From an uncultured Clostridia bacterium (GTDB lineage Bacteria > Bacillota > Clostridia > Christensenellales > Borkfalkiaceae), in contig CANRDX010000002.1 of assembly GCA_947629485.1 (NCBI GenBank), positions 28,405 to 92,404 of the forward strand: DNA of 64,000 nt. The letters run 5' to 3'. The number at the start of each line of letters is the position of its first letter. The stretch's first letter is position 1. Both the position numbers and the translations under genes were made by a program. The notes under the pieces were generated by a model. It worked only from the letters and a program-made list of their open reading frames with translations. It was not told where the DNA came from and made no database searches. Below are positions 35,602-44,839 of the stretch, piece by piece.

Positions 35602-37839
35602 TCAGCCGCCGAATATGGAAGTGAGGCCGCACGCGGAGAGCAGGTTGAACTCCTGGAACACCACGACGCAGACGAGGGAGACGGTGGACATGATCTTGAT
35701 GAGGATATCGAGCGAAGGCCCTACCGTATCCTTCAAGGGGTCGCCCACGGTGTCGCCGACGACGGCCGCGTCGTGCACAACGTCGTAGCCCTCTTCGCCC
35801 TTCTTCACGCCCTCGACGCCGCCTTTTTCGACGTACTTCTTGGCGTTATCCCACGCGCCGCCCGCGTTGCCCGTATAGATCGCGAGCATAATGGCGGCGA
35901 GCGTCGCGCCGATGAGGATGCCGCCCACAAAGCCGGCGCCGAAGATGAATCCGCACACGACGGGAATGGCGATGGCGACGACGGAAGGCACGATCATCTG
36001 CTTGATGGCGCCCTGCGAGGAAATGGTGACGCACTTCGTCGAATCGGGGTCCTCTTCGCCCGTCAGGATCTTGGGGTTGTCGCGGAATTGGCGGCGGACT
36101 TCGTCTACCATTTTTCTCGCGGCTTTCGCGACGGCGTTGATGAGCATTCCCGAGAAGAGGAAGGGAATGGCTGCGCCGATGATGGCGCCGACGATGATAT
36201 CGCCGCGCACGATGTTGAGGAAGATATCGAGACCGCTCTCAACGGTCGCGACAAGCCCGCCCGCGAAGAGGTAGCTCGACATCATGGAGAGGGTCGCGAG
36301 CGCGGCGGAACCGATGGCAAAGCCCTTGCCGATGGCTGCCGTGGTGTTGCCGACGGCGTCCAATTTATCGGTGATGTCGCGCACTTCTTCGTCGAGCATA
36401 CTCATCTCGGCGATGCCGCCCGCATTGTCGGAGATGGGACCATAGGTATCGACGGAGACCGTCGCCGCGACGAAGGAGAGCATACCCATCGCGCCGCACC
36501 CGACGCCGAACATGCCGCCGAGCGCATAGCTCGCGAAAATGGCGACGCCGAGGACAACGACGGGGAGCATGCACGAGATCATGCCCGTCGCCATGCCCTG
36601 CGTGACGGTGAGCGCCGCCCCCTCTTTGCTCGCCTGCGCGATATTCTTGGTGGGCTTGTGGGCGTCGCTCGTATAGTATTCGGAGATGATGCCGATGATG
36701 ATGCCCGCGACGATCCCGACTGCCGCGCATACCCACGGCGAGACGGCGCCGATGCGCATCTTTGCCGCGGAGAGCTGGGCCGTTTCCTCCCCCTTGAACA
36801 GGAAGAAGGAGAGCAGGAATCCGCCGATGAGCGTCACGCCCGCCGAGATCCATGTGGAGAGGTTGAGTTCCAAATGGGGGTTATCCGAGAGCTTGCGTTT
36901 GAGGAGCGGATAGGAGATCCCGATGATACAGCCCAAAAGCCCGATCCCCGCAAAGAGGAGGGGGAAGAGCGTCATCTTTTGAAGAAGGGTGGGCGAAGTG
37001 AAGTTCGTCGAATGGCAGAACACCTCGATGGCGAGAATAATGGTCGCCATGATCGCCCCGATGTAGCTCTCCAAGAGGTCTGCGCCGAGACCCGCGACGT
37101 CGCCCACGTTGTCGCCCACGTTATCCGCAATGGTCGCGGGGTTGCGGGGATCGTCTTCGGGAATGTGCGCCTCCGTCTTTCCGACGAGATCCGCGCCCAT
37201 GTCCGCCGCCTTCGTGTAAATTCCGCCGCCCACACGGTTGAAGAGGGCGATGATGGAACAGCCGAGGGCATAGCCCGAGAGAATGATGGAGAGGTTATAT
37301 TCCTGCCCCGTGATGGGGTTGGTGTGCTCGGCGACGATTTGGGCAAGCCCCTCCCCGTGCACATTGATCATTCCGCCCGCCCAGCCGAAGCAGCAGTAGA
37401 CGATGATCGCGCCGAGAAGGGCGAATCCCGCCACGCACAGCCCCATGACGGAGCCGCCGCGGAAGGCAACCTTCAAGGTCTTGCCGACGTTCCTCGTCTC
37501 GTTGGCGGCGTTGGTGACGCGCACGTTGGCGTACGTCGCAATCTTCATGCCGATGAAGCCCGCCGTGGCAGACATGACCGCGCCGATGACAAAGGCAACG
37601 CCCGCCTCCCACGCGATGAACAGCGCGAGGACGGCGGCGACCGCAAGCCCGATGATGGCGACGATCTTATATTCATAAAAAATGAACGCGTTCGCGCCTT
37701 CGCGGATCTTGGCGGCGATATGCTGCATGCGCTCGTTCCCCTCTTTGAGTTTCTTCGTGAGGAAGAAGTTGAGCGCCGCATAGCCGAGGCCGAGGACCAC
37801 CGCAAACATCACGATGATGATGAGTAAATTGAGATCCAT
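35602..37839 (-). CDS. hppA: Membrane-bound pyrophosphatase (K+-dependent type)
   Basis: PPase motifs ADMGADLVGKTEAHIPEDDPRNPATIADNVGDNVGDVAG; GNTTAAIGKG motif. Confidence 0.96.
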   Translation of the reverse strand: MDLNLLIIIVMFAVVLGLGYAALNFFLTKKLKEGNERMQHIAAKIREGANAFIFYEYKIVAIIGLAVAAVLALFIAWEAGVAFVIGAVMSATAGFIGMKIATYANVRVTNAANETRNVGKTLKVAFRGGSVMGLCVAGFALLGAIIVYCCFGWAGGMINVHGEGLAQIVAEHTNPITGQEYNLSIILSGYALGCSIIALFNRVGGGIYTKAADMGADLVGKTEAHIPEDDPRNPATIADNVGDNVGDVAGLGADLLESYIGAIMATIILAIEVFCHSTNFTSPTLLQKMTLFPLLFAGIGLLGCIIGISYPLLKRKLSDNPHLELNLSTWISAGVTLIGGFLLSFFLFKGEETAQLSAAKMRIGAVSPWVCAAVGIVAGIIIGIISEYYTSDAHKPTKNIAQASKEGAALTVTQGMATGMISCMLPVVVLGVAIFASYALGGMFGVGCGAMGMLSFVAATVSVDTYGPISDNAGGIAEMSMLDEEVRDITDKLDAVGNTTAAIGKGFAIGSAALATLSMMSSYLFAGGLVATVESGLDIFLNIVRGDIIVGAIIGAAIPFLFSGMLINAVAKAARKMVDEVRRQFRDNPKILTGEEDPDSTKCVTISSQGAIKQMIVPSVVAIAIPVVCGFIFGAGFVGGILIGATLAAIMLAIYTGNAGGAWDNAKKYVEKGGVEGVKKGEEGYDVVHDAAVVGDTVGDPLKDTVGPSLDILIKIMSTVSLVCVVVFQEFNLLSACGLTSIFGG

Positions 37840-37967
37840 ACTTTGCTCCTTGCAAAATCTTTTGTGAAAGTATTATAGCACGTTTTGAAAAAGTTGTCCA
37901 TTTTTCGTCATGGATTGAAAAAATTTCTTCCGCCGCACACGATTGAGAAAGGGAATAGGCGCGAGAC

Positions 37968-38425
37968 AACGCTTGGCGCCCCCTTTGAGGGGGAGCTGTC
38001 ACGCGTTTGCGTGACTGAGGGGGTGTTGGTCGCCCTTTCTCCTCATCTCGACGCGCCATAGGCGCGGAGCAGATCCCCTCTTGGAGAACGAGGTTTTGTA
38101 CCCTCACGAAGTAGAGGATTCACTACTTCGCCTACGGCTCGTGCCGCGCTTAGTAGAGAATAGTGCGCGCGGGGCAGTATGACGATTTGGAAGCCTTCCC
38201 CCCTCGGGGGGGAAGGTGTCACGGCAAAGCCGTGACGAATGAGGGGCACATTAGAAACCAACCCTCATCAGTCACTAACGTGACAGCTTCCCCCGTAGAC
38301 GGGGGAAGCCCTACCCCTTTTTAAGGGGGAGAGTGGGCAAGAATAAGGTGATACTTCGACACGCCTCGTTCCTCGGCGGCTCAGTATGACGCAATAAAAA
38401 TGTGCGGCTCAGTATGACGTAATAA
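37968..38425. repeat. Composite intergenic repeat block
   Basis: Contains ctcatctcgacgcgcc..gcgcggagcagatc module (also ~21.86 kb), gtcac stems, and ggtgatacttcgacacgcctcgttcctcggcggctcagtatgac. Confidence 0.85.
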
Positions 38426-38453
38426 CTATGTTCAACTATTTTCGATAAAAGTG

Positions 38454-38482
38454 TTGTAAAAATTTTTTTTCTTTGATAAAAT
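38454..38482 (+). promoter_or_regulatory. Promoter (TTGTAA-N17-TAAAAT, TG extended)
   Basis: -35 38454-38459; -10 38477-38482; predicted TSS at the base of the long hairpin. Confidence 0.6.
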
Positions 38483-38487
38483 AGAAC

Positions 38488-38580
38488 TTGCGACACAATT
38501 TCATACTGATAACGAAAAGATACAACGGGCATCGGTGTATCCTTATATTCCTATATCGTTATCAGGAAATTGTGTCGCAA
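38488..38580 (+). ncRNA. Candidate long-hairpin RNA or palindromic MITE
   Basis: ttgcgacacaatttc/gaaattgtgtcgcaa (15 bp perfect) + tgataacga/tcgttatca (9 bp perfect). Confidence 0.5.
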
Positions 38581-38601
38581 CAATTCGGGGATACTCGAAG
38601 C

Positions 38602-38634
38602 GGGCGCCTCGGATTGAGGCGTCCTTATTTTTTT
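38602..38634 (+). terminator. Intrinsic terminator upstream of the lipoprotein gene
   Basis: gggcgcctc ggatt gaggcgtcc ttattttttt. Confidence 0.75.
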
Positions 38635-38665
38635 GCCCGCAGATACTTTTTAAGGAGAAAGGAAT

Positions 38666-40003
38666 ATGAAACACAAACTTCTGACGACTCTCTTGGCGCT
38701 CGTCTCCGCTCTCTGCCTTTGCCTTGCTTCGGCGGGTTGCGGCGCACACGCGCACACCTACGCCGTGACATGGTCGAGCGACGAGAGCAGCCATTGGCAC
38801 GCCGCCACCTGCTCCCATACCGCAGAGCGCAAGGATGAGGGTGCGCACACCTATGAGAACGGCAAGTGCACAACCTGTAACTATGAACACAAGGCACATG
38901 CTTTCGGCGCATACGTCAAGACGGAAACAGAGCATTCGCAGACCTGTTCCGTCTGCAAAAAGACGGTGAGCGCGGTGCATACTTACACAAACGGCAAATG
39001 CACGGCTTGCGAATATGAGCACCAAGACCACACCTACGGGGCGGACGGCGCCTGCGAGGTGTGCGGAAAAACAAGACCGCCCCTCTACACGAAGAGCGAG
39101 GACGGCTCCAAGATCTACTTCGGGGAATATCCGCAGAGCGAGGTAAAGGAAGCGGCGACTGTTGCCGCCCTCACGGAAAAGGCGGGCGTTCTTCCCTCGG
39201 AAGAAGATTGGGGCGAATGGACGAGCTACGGCTACTATTACGGCGGCGAAGTGACCGACTACATGTGGTATATCGACGTGGAGTTGAACGGCAGCAAATA
39301 TCGCGGCGTCTATTTCACGTTGGAGCGCAACTACAAGACGGGGAGCAAGATTTTGAGCTATCAAGATGACAACGGCTATTTAACGGAGACCGTCTATTGG
39401 TTCCGCTTTGAGCCGATCGAATGGCGCGTCCTCAAAAGCGAAGACGGCAAAGCGTTCCTCATGGCAAATATCATCCTCGACGGAGGGCAGTATTACCACA
39501 GCTACGACGAACGCACCCAAGACGGCGAGACGGTATATCCCAACAATTACAGGGAGAGCGACATCCGCACGTGGCTCACGGAGAACTTCTACGAGACGGC
39601 GTTCGACAGCGCCGCCCAAGCGATCATCGAGACGACGACGGTAGACAACCGCGCGGGGACAGATAACCCCTACGCCTGCGAGGATACGCAGGACAAGGTC
39701 TTCCTTCTCAGCTCCGATGATGTCGTCAACGAAACCTATGGGTTTGCGCCGAGCGGAGATCCCGATGTTTCGCGGCAACTCCAAGCAACGGATTATGCGA
39801 AAGCGCAGGGGATACAGCCCAAAGACGACACTGCGTGTTTCAGCTGGTGGCTGCGGACGCCCGAAAATAAAGCAAAGGGAAAGACGGTATTCAGGATCGC
39901 GGAAACGGGACAGGTGCAAGGGGGCGCCTATTGGATCGGCGGCGGCGAGAACGTCGACTATGTCCGCAACGGCATTGTCCCCGCGCTTTGGATCGCCCTG
40001 TGA
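38666..40003 (+). CDS. Lipoprotein with His/Cys-rich repeats and C-terminal DUF6273-like domain
   Basis: Lipobox LASAGC; HTYENGKCTTCNYEH / HTYTNGKCTACEYEH repeats; C-terminal FSWWLRTP...RNGIVPALWIAL. Confidence 0.75.
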   Translation: MKHKLLTTLLALVSALCLCLASAGCGAHAHTYAVTWSSDESSHWHAATCSHTAERKDEGAHTYENGKCTTCNYEHKAHAFGAYVKTETEHSQTCSVCKKTVSAVHTYTNGKCTACEYEHQDHTYGADGACEVCGKTRPPLYTKSEDGSKIYFGEYPQSEVKEAATVAALTEKAGVLPSEEDWGEWTSYGYYYGGEVTDYMWYIDVELNGSKYRGVYFTLERNYKTGSKILSYQDDNGYLTETVYWFRFEPIEWRVLKSEDGKAFLMANIILDGGQYYHSYDERTQDGETVYPNNYRESDIRTWLTENFYETAFDSAAQAIIETTTVDNRAGTDNPYACEDTQDKVFLLSSDDVVNETYGFAPSGDPDVSRQLQATDYAKAQGIQPKDDTACFSWWLRTPENKAKGKTVFRIAETGQVQGGAYWIGGGENVDYVRNGIVPALWIAL

Positions 40004-40069
40004 TCTTTTCCGCGCGGACGGACGCCTCCGCGATCGGAATGATGAGGGCATTTCATTCGCCCGAAGCAG

Positions 40070-40555
40070 TATTACGGGATCGGAACACCCCTTCCGTCGC
40101 CAAAGGCGACACCCACCCCTCAAAGGGGTGGGCAAGGTGCGGGACAAGCGTCATTCTGAACCGTCGGACGAAGTGTCATACCGAACCGCCGAAGGCGGTA
40201 AATACGTCACCCTGAGCGTAGTCGAAGGGTCACCTTATTTTATAATGCGGTGATACTTCGACAGGCCTCGTTTCTTGTCGCCCCTGAAAGGGGAGATGTC
40301 GTGAAGCGACAGAGGGGTTCTAACCCTTTCCCCCGCTTCGCGGGTACTTTCCCTAAAAGGGACAGCGAGAAGCCAACCCCCACCACCGCCTAACGGCGGA
40401 GATGTCTCACGCGGGTAGAATCCCGCGTTCGGTCAGCATTTGCCCGAGCATATGGGCAAATGCCAAGAAAATTTTGCGCCAAAGATTATCAATCTTTGGC
40501 AGAAAGGCAAAATTTTCCCCCTTGCAAAGGGGGCAGCTCTGGGGGGCAGTATGAC
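40070..40555. repeat. Composite intergenic repeat block incl. second (inverted) copy of the three-hairpin element
   Basis: 40405-40519 is the reverse complement, with substitutions, of 7676-7790. Confidence 0.85.
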
Positions 40556-40568
40556 GTAAACTGAACAC

Positions 40569-40602
40569 GAAAAAAGACGGCGAATGCCGTCTCTTTTTCG
40601 TA
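40569..40602 (-). terminator. Terminator after pckG
   Basis: aaaaaagacggcgaatgccgtctcttttt. Confidence 0.8.
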
Positions 40603-40618
40603 TTATTCGTACTTTGTT

Positions 40619-42385
40619 TTACTTTTCGCAGTTTGCTTTCAAGGTTTCGAGGCTGGCGCGGAGTTCTGCGGGCAGTCTGTCGCCGAACTGTTTGAAGTAC
40701 CCTTCGATCTCGTCCGCCTCGGCGCGCCAGCGCGCCTTATCCACATAGAGAATGCTTTCGAGCGTCTCGACGGAATAATCCAGCCCTTCGAGGTCGATAT
40801 CCTTCGCATAGGGAACGTATCCGATCGCCGTCTCCTGCGCGTCCACCTTGCCGTCGCAGCGCTTCAAGATCCATTCCAAGACCCGCATGTTGTCGCCGAA
40901 GCCGGGCCACAGGAACTCGCCGTTTTTATCCTGACGGAACCAGTTGACGTTAAAGATCTTGGGCGGATTCTTGATTTTTTTGCCCATCTCGATCCAATGC
41001 CCGAAGTAATCCGCCATATGGTAGCCCGCAAACGGCTTCATCGCCATAGGGTCGTGGCGGAGAACGCCGACTGCACCCGTCGCGGCGGCGGTCGTCTCCG
41101 AACTCATGATCGCGCCCACGAACACGCCGTGATCCCAATCGCGGGATTGATAGACGAGGGGCGTCGTCGTCGCCCTTCTGCCGCCGAAGATGATGGCGTC
41201 GAGCGGGACGCCCTCTTTGGAGTTGAATTCGGGCGAAAGACACGGGCAGTTCACCGCGGGCGCGGTGAAGCGGGAGTTGGGATGCGCCGCCTTCGTGCCC
41301 ATTTCGGGCGTCCATTCGTTCCCGAGCCAATCGATGAGATGTGCGGGCGCGGGTTTGGTAAGCCCTTCCCACCAGACGGTGTTGTCGGAGGGGTCGATGG
41401 CGACGTTGGTGAAGATGGTGCCCTTCTTCGTCGCGGCGAGCGCGTTGGGATTGCTCTTTTCGTTGGTGCCGGGCGCAACGCCGAAGAAGCCGTTCTCGGG
41501 GTTCACCGCCCAGAGCCGCCCGTCTTTGCCCACGCGGATCCAAGCGATATCGTCGCCCACGCATTCCACTTTATATCCCTTTTCGAGATAGTGCTTGGGG
41601 GGAATGAGCATGGCAAGGTTGGTCTTGCCGCAGGCGGAAGGGAACGCCGCCGCCACATAGTGCTTGCTCCCGTCGGGGAAGGTCACGCCCAAGATGAGCA
41701 TGTGCTCCGCCATCCAGCCCTCTTTTCTGCCGAGGCAGGAGGCGATGCGAAGGGCGAAGCACTTCTTCCCGAGAAGGACGTTCCCGCCGTATGCGGAGTT
41801 GACGGAAATGATGGTATCGTCTTCGGGGAAGTGCATGATGTAGCGTTTTTCGGGATCCACGTCGCACTTGCAGTGGAAGCCCTTGATGAAGTCGCCGTCC
41901 TCGCCCAAATAGTCGTAGCACTCGGTGCCGACGCGCGTCATGATCGCCATGTTGAGGACGACGTAAATGGAGTCCGTCACCTCGATGCCGATCTTGGAGA
42001 AAGGCGATCCGACGACGCCCATCGAGTAGGGAATGACGTACATGGTACGCCCCTTCATCTTCCCGCGGGCGATCTCACGGCAGAGCGCGTACGCCTCTTG
42101 GGGATCCATCCAATAGTTGATGGGGCCTGCGTCCTCCTTCTTTTTGCAGCAGATGAACGTACGGTCCTCGACGCGCGCGACGTCGTTCTGCGCCGTACGG
42201 TGATAGTAACAGCCGGGGAGCTTCTCCTCGTTGAGTTTGAGCATTTCTCCCGTTCTGACGGCCTCCCGGCGAAGCGCTTCGAGCTGTGCCTCGCTGCCGT
42301 CGATCCACACGATCTTATCGGGTGTGGCAAGCGCCGCGCTCTCGTTTACGAAGTCGAGCACTTTTTTGTTCTTGGTAAGGGCCAT
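40619..42385 (-). CDS. pckG: Phosphoenolpyruvate carboxykinase (GTP)
   Basis: PINYWMDPQEAYALCREIARGKMKGRTMYVIPYSMG; P-loop FPSACGKTNLAML; start set to MALTKNKK. Confidence 0.96.
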   Translation of the reverse strand: MALTKNKKVLDFVNESAALATPDKIVWIDGSEAQLEALRREAVRTGEMLKLNEEKLPGCYYHRTAQNDVARVEDRTFICCKKKEDAGPINYWMDPQEAYALCREIARGKMKGRTMYVIPYSMGVVGSPFSKIGIEVTDSIYVVLNMAIMTRVGTECYDYLGEDGDFIKGFHCKCDVDPEKRYIMHFPEDDTIISVNSAYGGNVLLGKKCFALRIASCLGRKEGWMAEHMLILGVTFPDGSKHYVAAAFPSACGKTNLAMLIPPKHYLEKGYKVECVGDDIAWIRVGKDGRLWAVNPENGFFGVAPGTNEKSNPNALAATKKGTIFTNVAIDPSDNTVWWEGLTKPAPAHLIDWLGNEWTPEMGTKAAHPNSRFTAPAVNCPCLSPEFNSKEGVPLDAIIFGGRRATTTPLVYQSRDWDHGVFVGAIMSSETTAAATGAVGVLRHDPMAMKPFAGYHMADYFGHWIEMGKKIKNPPKIFNVNWFRQDKNGEFLWPGFGDNMRVLEWILKRCDGKVDAQETAIGYVPYAKDIDLEGLDYSVETLESILYVDKARWRAEADEIEGYFKQFGDRLPAELRASLETLKANCEK

Positions 42386-42547
42386 GATAAATCCTCCTTT
42401 CGTTCCCTTGCGTCGGGGCGAAAAACGCCCCTCTTTTCCCATGATATATTATACCACAAAATTCCCGAAAAGTAAACAACTTCTCGGGAAAATTTTCGCC
42501 GCGCGTGCACCCGCCCGCGCCCTGTGTTTTTCTTCTTTTCTCCTCTT

Positions 42548-43513
42548 TCAGCTTTCGGAAACGGTGACGTATTCTCCGCTGTCCGCCGACTGAAAGACGA
42601 CGTAGAACCCCTCCATGTCCGAAAAAGGGGTGGCGGGAACGAAACAGCACTTCCCCTTCATCTCCGCGGGAGGCTCCTTCCCCTTCTCGACGGCGACGCA
42701 CAGGTATTTCGGCAGCCCTTCCTCGTAGATCACGCCGAGCAGCGCGCCGTCCGCCTTCACCCACTCCGACTGCGGAAAGGCGGCCTTCAACCTCTCGTCG
42801 CGGGGGAAAGACGCAAACGCTCTTTCCAATCTTTCGCGCACGCTGTAATAGTATGTAAGCGTCCCGCGCGGGCGCAGGAATCCATCGCCGTCATTCCCGC
42901 GAGGCGCATTCCCGTCTTTTGGCGCGCCCTCTTCTTCATCACGAGGCGTTTGAGCGCCATCATCCTCATCACCGCGGTAGTAGTCGGCTTCGGCGATGGC
43001 TTCGTCGTCGTACTTTGCCGCGGCGTGTTCGCGAAAGGGGGGCGGATCGCTCTCCTTCGACGGGGGAACGACGGGCGCGTTGGGGGTAAAGGGCAGCGGG
43101 AACTCCTCGGGCGGAGGGGGCGGAGGGACTTCCTGCTTTTTCCCCGTGCCCGAAAAGGCGGAAAGCAGGGGCGCATAATCGGCGGGCGCGGCGCCGCAGC
43201 TCCCGAAGGCGAGGGGAGAGGCATCCCCCTTCAAAAATACGAGCAGGGCGGAAAACCCCGCCTTGATCGAGGGGCTGTCGTGCACGGTGAGCGGCGTGTT
43301 GCCTTTCAGTTCGAGAAGGAAGATCTTCCCCTCCACGCCGATCGCGAGCGCATAGCTCCCCTCTTTGACGGGCGCGATCCCGAGAATGCGGGGCGTGATG
43401 ATGAGGTCGCCGCCCATTCTCTCCCCGTAGACCGCGCCCGAGAGCACGCCGCCGTCGGCGGAGAATCCCTTTTTGATCTGTTTGAGGATGCACAGTCGCT
43501 TTTCGTATGCCAT
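42548..43513 (-). CDS. Hypothetical two-domain protein with Pro-rich/acidic linker
   Basis: MAYEKRLCILKQIKKGFSADGGVLSGAVYGERMGG...VPPPPPPEEFPLPF...YYYSVRERLERAFASFPRDERLKAAFPQSEWVKADGALLGVIYEEGLPKYLCV. Confidence 0.7.
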   Translation of the reverse strand: MAYEKRLCILKQIKKGFSADGGVLSGAVYGERMGGDLIITPRILGIAPVKEGSYALAIGVEGKIFLLELKGNTPLTVHDSPSIKAGFSALLVFLKGDASPLAFGSCGAAPADYAPLLSAFSGTGKKQEVPPPPPPEEFPLPFTPNAPVVPPSKESDPPPFREHAAAKYDDEAIAEADYYRGDEDDGAQTPRDEEEGAPKDGNAPRGNDGDGFLRPRGTLTYYYSVRERLERAFASFPRDERLKAAFPQSEWVKADGALLGVIYEEGLPKYLCVAVEKGKEPPAEMKGKCCFVPATPFSDMEGFYVVFQSADSGEYVTVSES

Positions 43514-43638
43514 TAGCTCCCCCCTTTTTAAGTGCTTTTTCTCAACAGAGTAAGGGTTTTTCGCAAACGTTTCCTGCGAAGTCTTGTAAAAAAACCGCGA
43601 ATTTCCGCGGTTTTCTCTCTTTTTTCTGAAATGCCCTG

Positions 43639-44106
43639 TCAGCGCTCGTCTCTTTCGAGAAAGATGATCTCTTTCCCCGTCTCCCTCGCGTACTTTACGG
43701 TGTACGCGGCGCCCCCGCTCTCGCGCACACAGTACGCCAAGAGCAGGTCGGAATGATCTACCATATACCTGTCCCGCGCGAGAAAGCAACCGCGGAAATA
43801 GGCGGGATAGAGGACGGTCTTTCGATCGCACCATGCGAGAAGATCCCTGTACTTTTTCCGCTCGGCTGCGGGGAAAGAGCGCTCCTGCCCGTCGTAGGGA
43901 ATGCACGCCTCAACGCAGACATGGTACCGCTGTTTCAGCTCAATGAGACAGTCAAGCGCTTTCAGATCGAATCCCCGCGCCATGCCGCAGCAAAAGCCCG
44001 AACATCCCCCTCCGATCAGCTCTTCGAGCGTATCGTAAAGCAGGTTGCAATCGAACGCTTCGGGAAGATCCCTGTGCCCCGTGATCGCGCAGACTTTTCC
44101 GTTCAT
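43639..44106 (-). CDS. SLOG/DUF1273 (YpsA-like) family protein
   Basis: MNGKVCAITGHRDLPEAFD...GGCSGFCCGMARGFDLKALDCLIELK. Confidence 0.85.
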   Translation of the reverse strand: MNGKVCAITGHRDLPEAFDCNLLYDTLEELIGGGCSGFCCGMARGFDLKALDCLIELKQRYHVCVEACIPYDGQERSFPAAERKKYRDLLAWCDRKTVLYPAYFRGCFLARDRYMVDHSDLLLAYCVRESGGAAYTVKYARETGKEIIFLERDER

Positions 44107-44783
44107 GAAAGAGGCGCCCTCCTTTCCGCCCCGTTCCCGCGCGGATACTTGGGCGGCGTTTTCGCGATCTTTGTAAAGAGCTGCAACGTTCTTCTTCCGT
44201 AGCCTTCGGGCAGTTCGTAGGCGAAAGAACCCTCCTCTCTTGCGCCGAGCAAAGAGATCGCCCGCTTCGCCTCTTCCTTCGCCCCCTTATATGCCACGAA
44301 CAGCCCGCCCTCTCTCACGAAGGGAAGGCAGTATTCCGCGAGGGGGCCGAGGGGCGCGACCGCCCTTGCGCAGCACACGTCGAACTTTTCCCGAAAGCGC
44401 ATATCTTTTCCAAGCTCCTCGGCGCGGGCGCAGAAAATTTCCGCGCGCAGACCGAGTTTTTCCTTGATCTCGTTGAGGAACGCGCACTTCTTGCCCGTGC
44501 TCTCCACCAGCGTGAATTCGAGATCGGGGCGGACGATCATGAGCGGAACGGAGGGAAAACCCGCGCCGCTGCCCACTTCGATGGCCTTCGCGCCCTGCGG
44601 AAAATACCCTTCTCCCGCGAGAGAATCGAGAAAATGCTTATAGAGAACTTCCTCATGCCGCGTGATCGCGGTGAGGTTGAAACGCGCGTTCGAAAAGATA
44701 AGCGCCTCCTCGAAGAGGGCGAACTTCTCCTCATTCGCTTCGTACAGGGCGCGCGCCGTTTGAAGATCGGGCGGATTTCTCAT
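44103..44783 (-). CDS. rsmG: 16S rRNA (guanine-N7) methyltransferase RsmG (GidB)
   Basis: FNLTAITRHEEVLYKHFLDSLA...AIEVGSGAGFPSVPLMIVRPDLEFTLVESTGKKCAFLNEIKEKLGL. Confidence 0.96.
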   Translation of the reverse strand: MRNPPDLQTARALYEANEEKFALFEEALIFSNARFNLTAITRHEEVLYKHFLDSLAGEGYFPQGAKAIEVGSGAGFPSVPLMIVRPDLEFTLVESTGKKCAFLNEIKEKLGLRAEIFCARAEELGKDMRFREKFDVCCARAVAPLGPLAEYCLPFVREGGLFVAYKGAKEEAKRAISLLGAREEGSFAYELPEGYGRRTLQLFTKIAKTPPKYPRGNGAERRAPLS

Positions 44784-44839
44784 GCTTCGATTATATCACA
44801 TCGCGCAAAATTTATCAACCCGATCGCTCCGCCGTTTAT

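Noticed and set aside
35542-37827. 761-aa plus-strand ORF opposite hppA
   Set aside because: Acidic/Arg-rich low-complexity antisense translation; hppA on the other strand is unambiguous.
38801-39060. His/Cys repeats as a tandem DNA repeat or DGR template
   Set aside because: Repeats are at protein level only; no reverse transcriptase or template/variable repeat pair visible.
40403-40435. tRNA T-arm-like gcgggtagaatcccgc
   Set aside because: No acceptor stem, anticodon or D arm around it; it is hairpin (c) of the repeat element.
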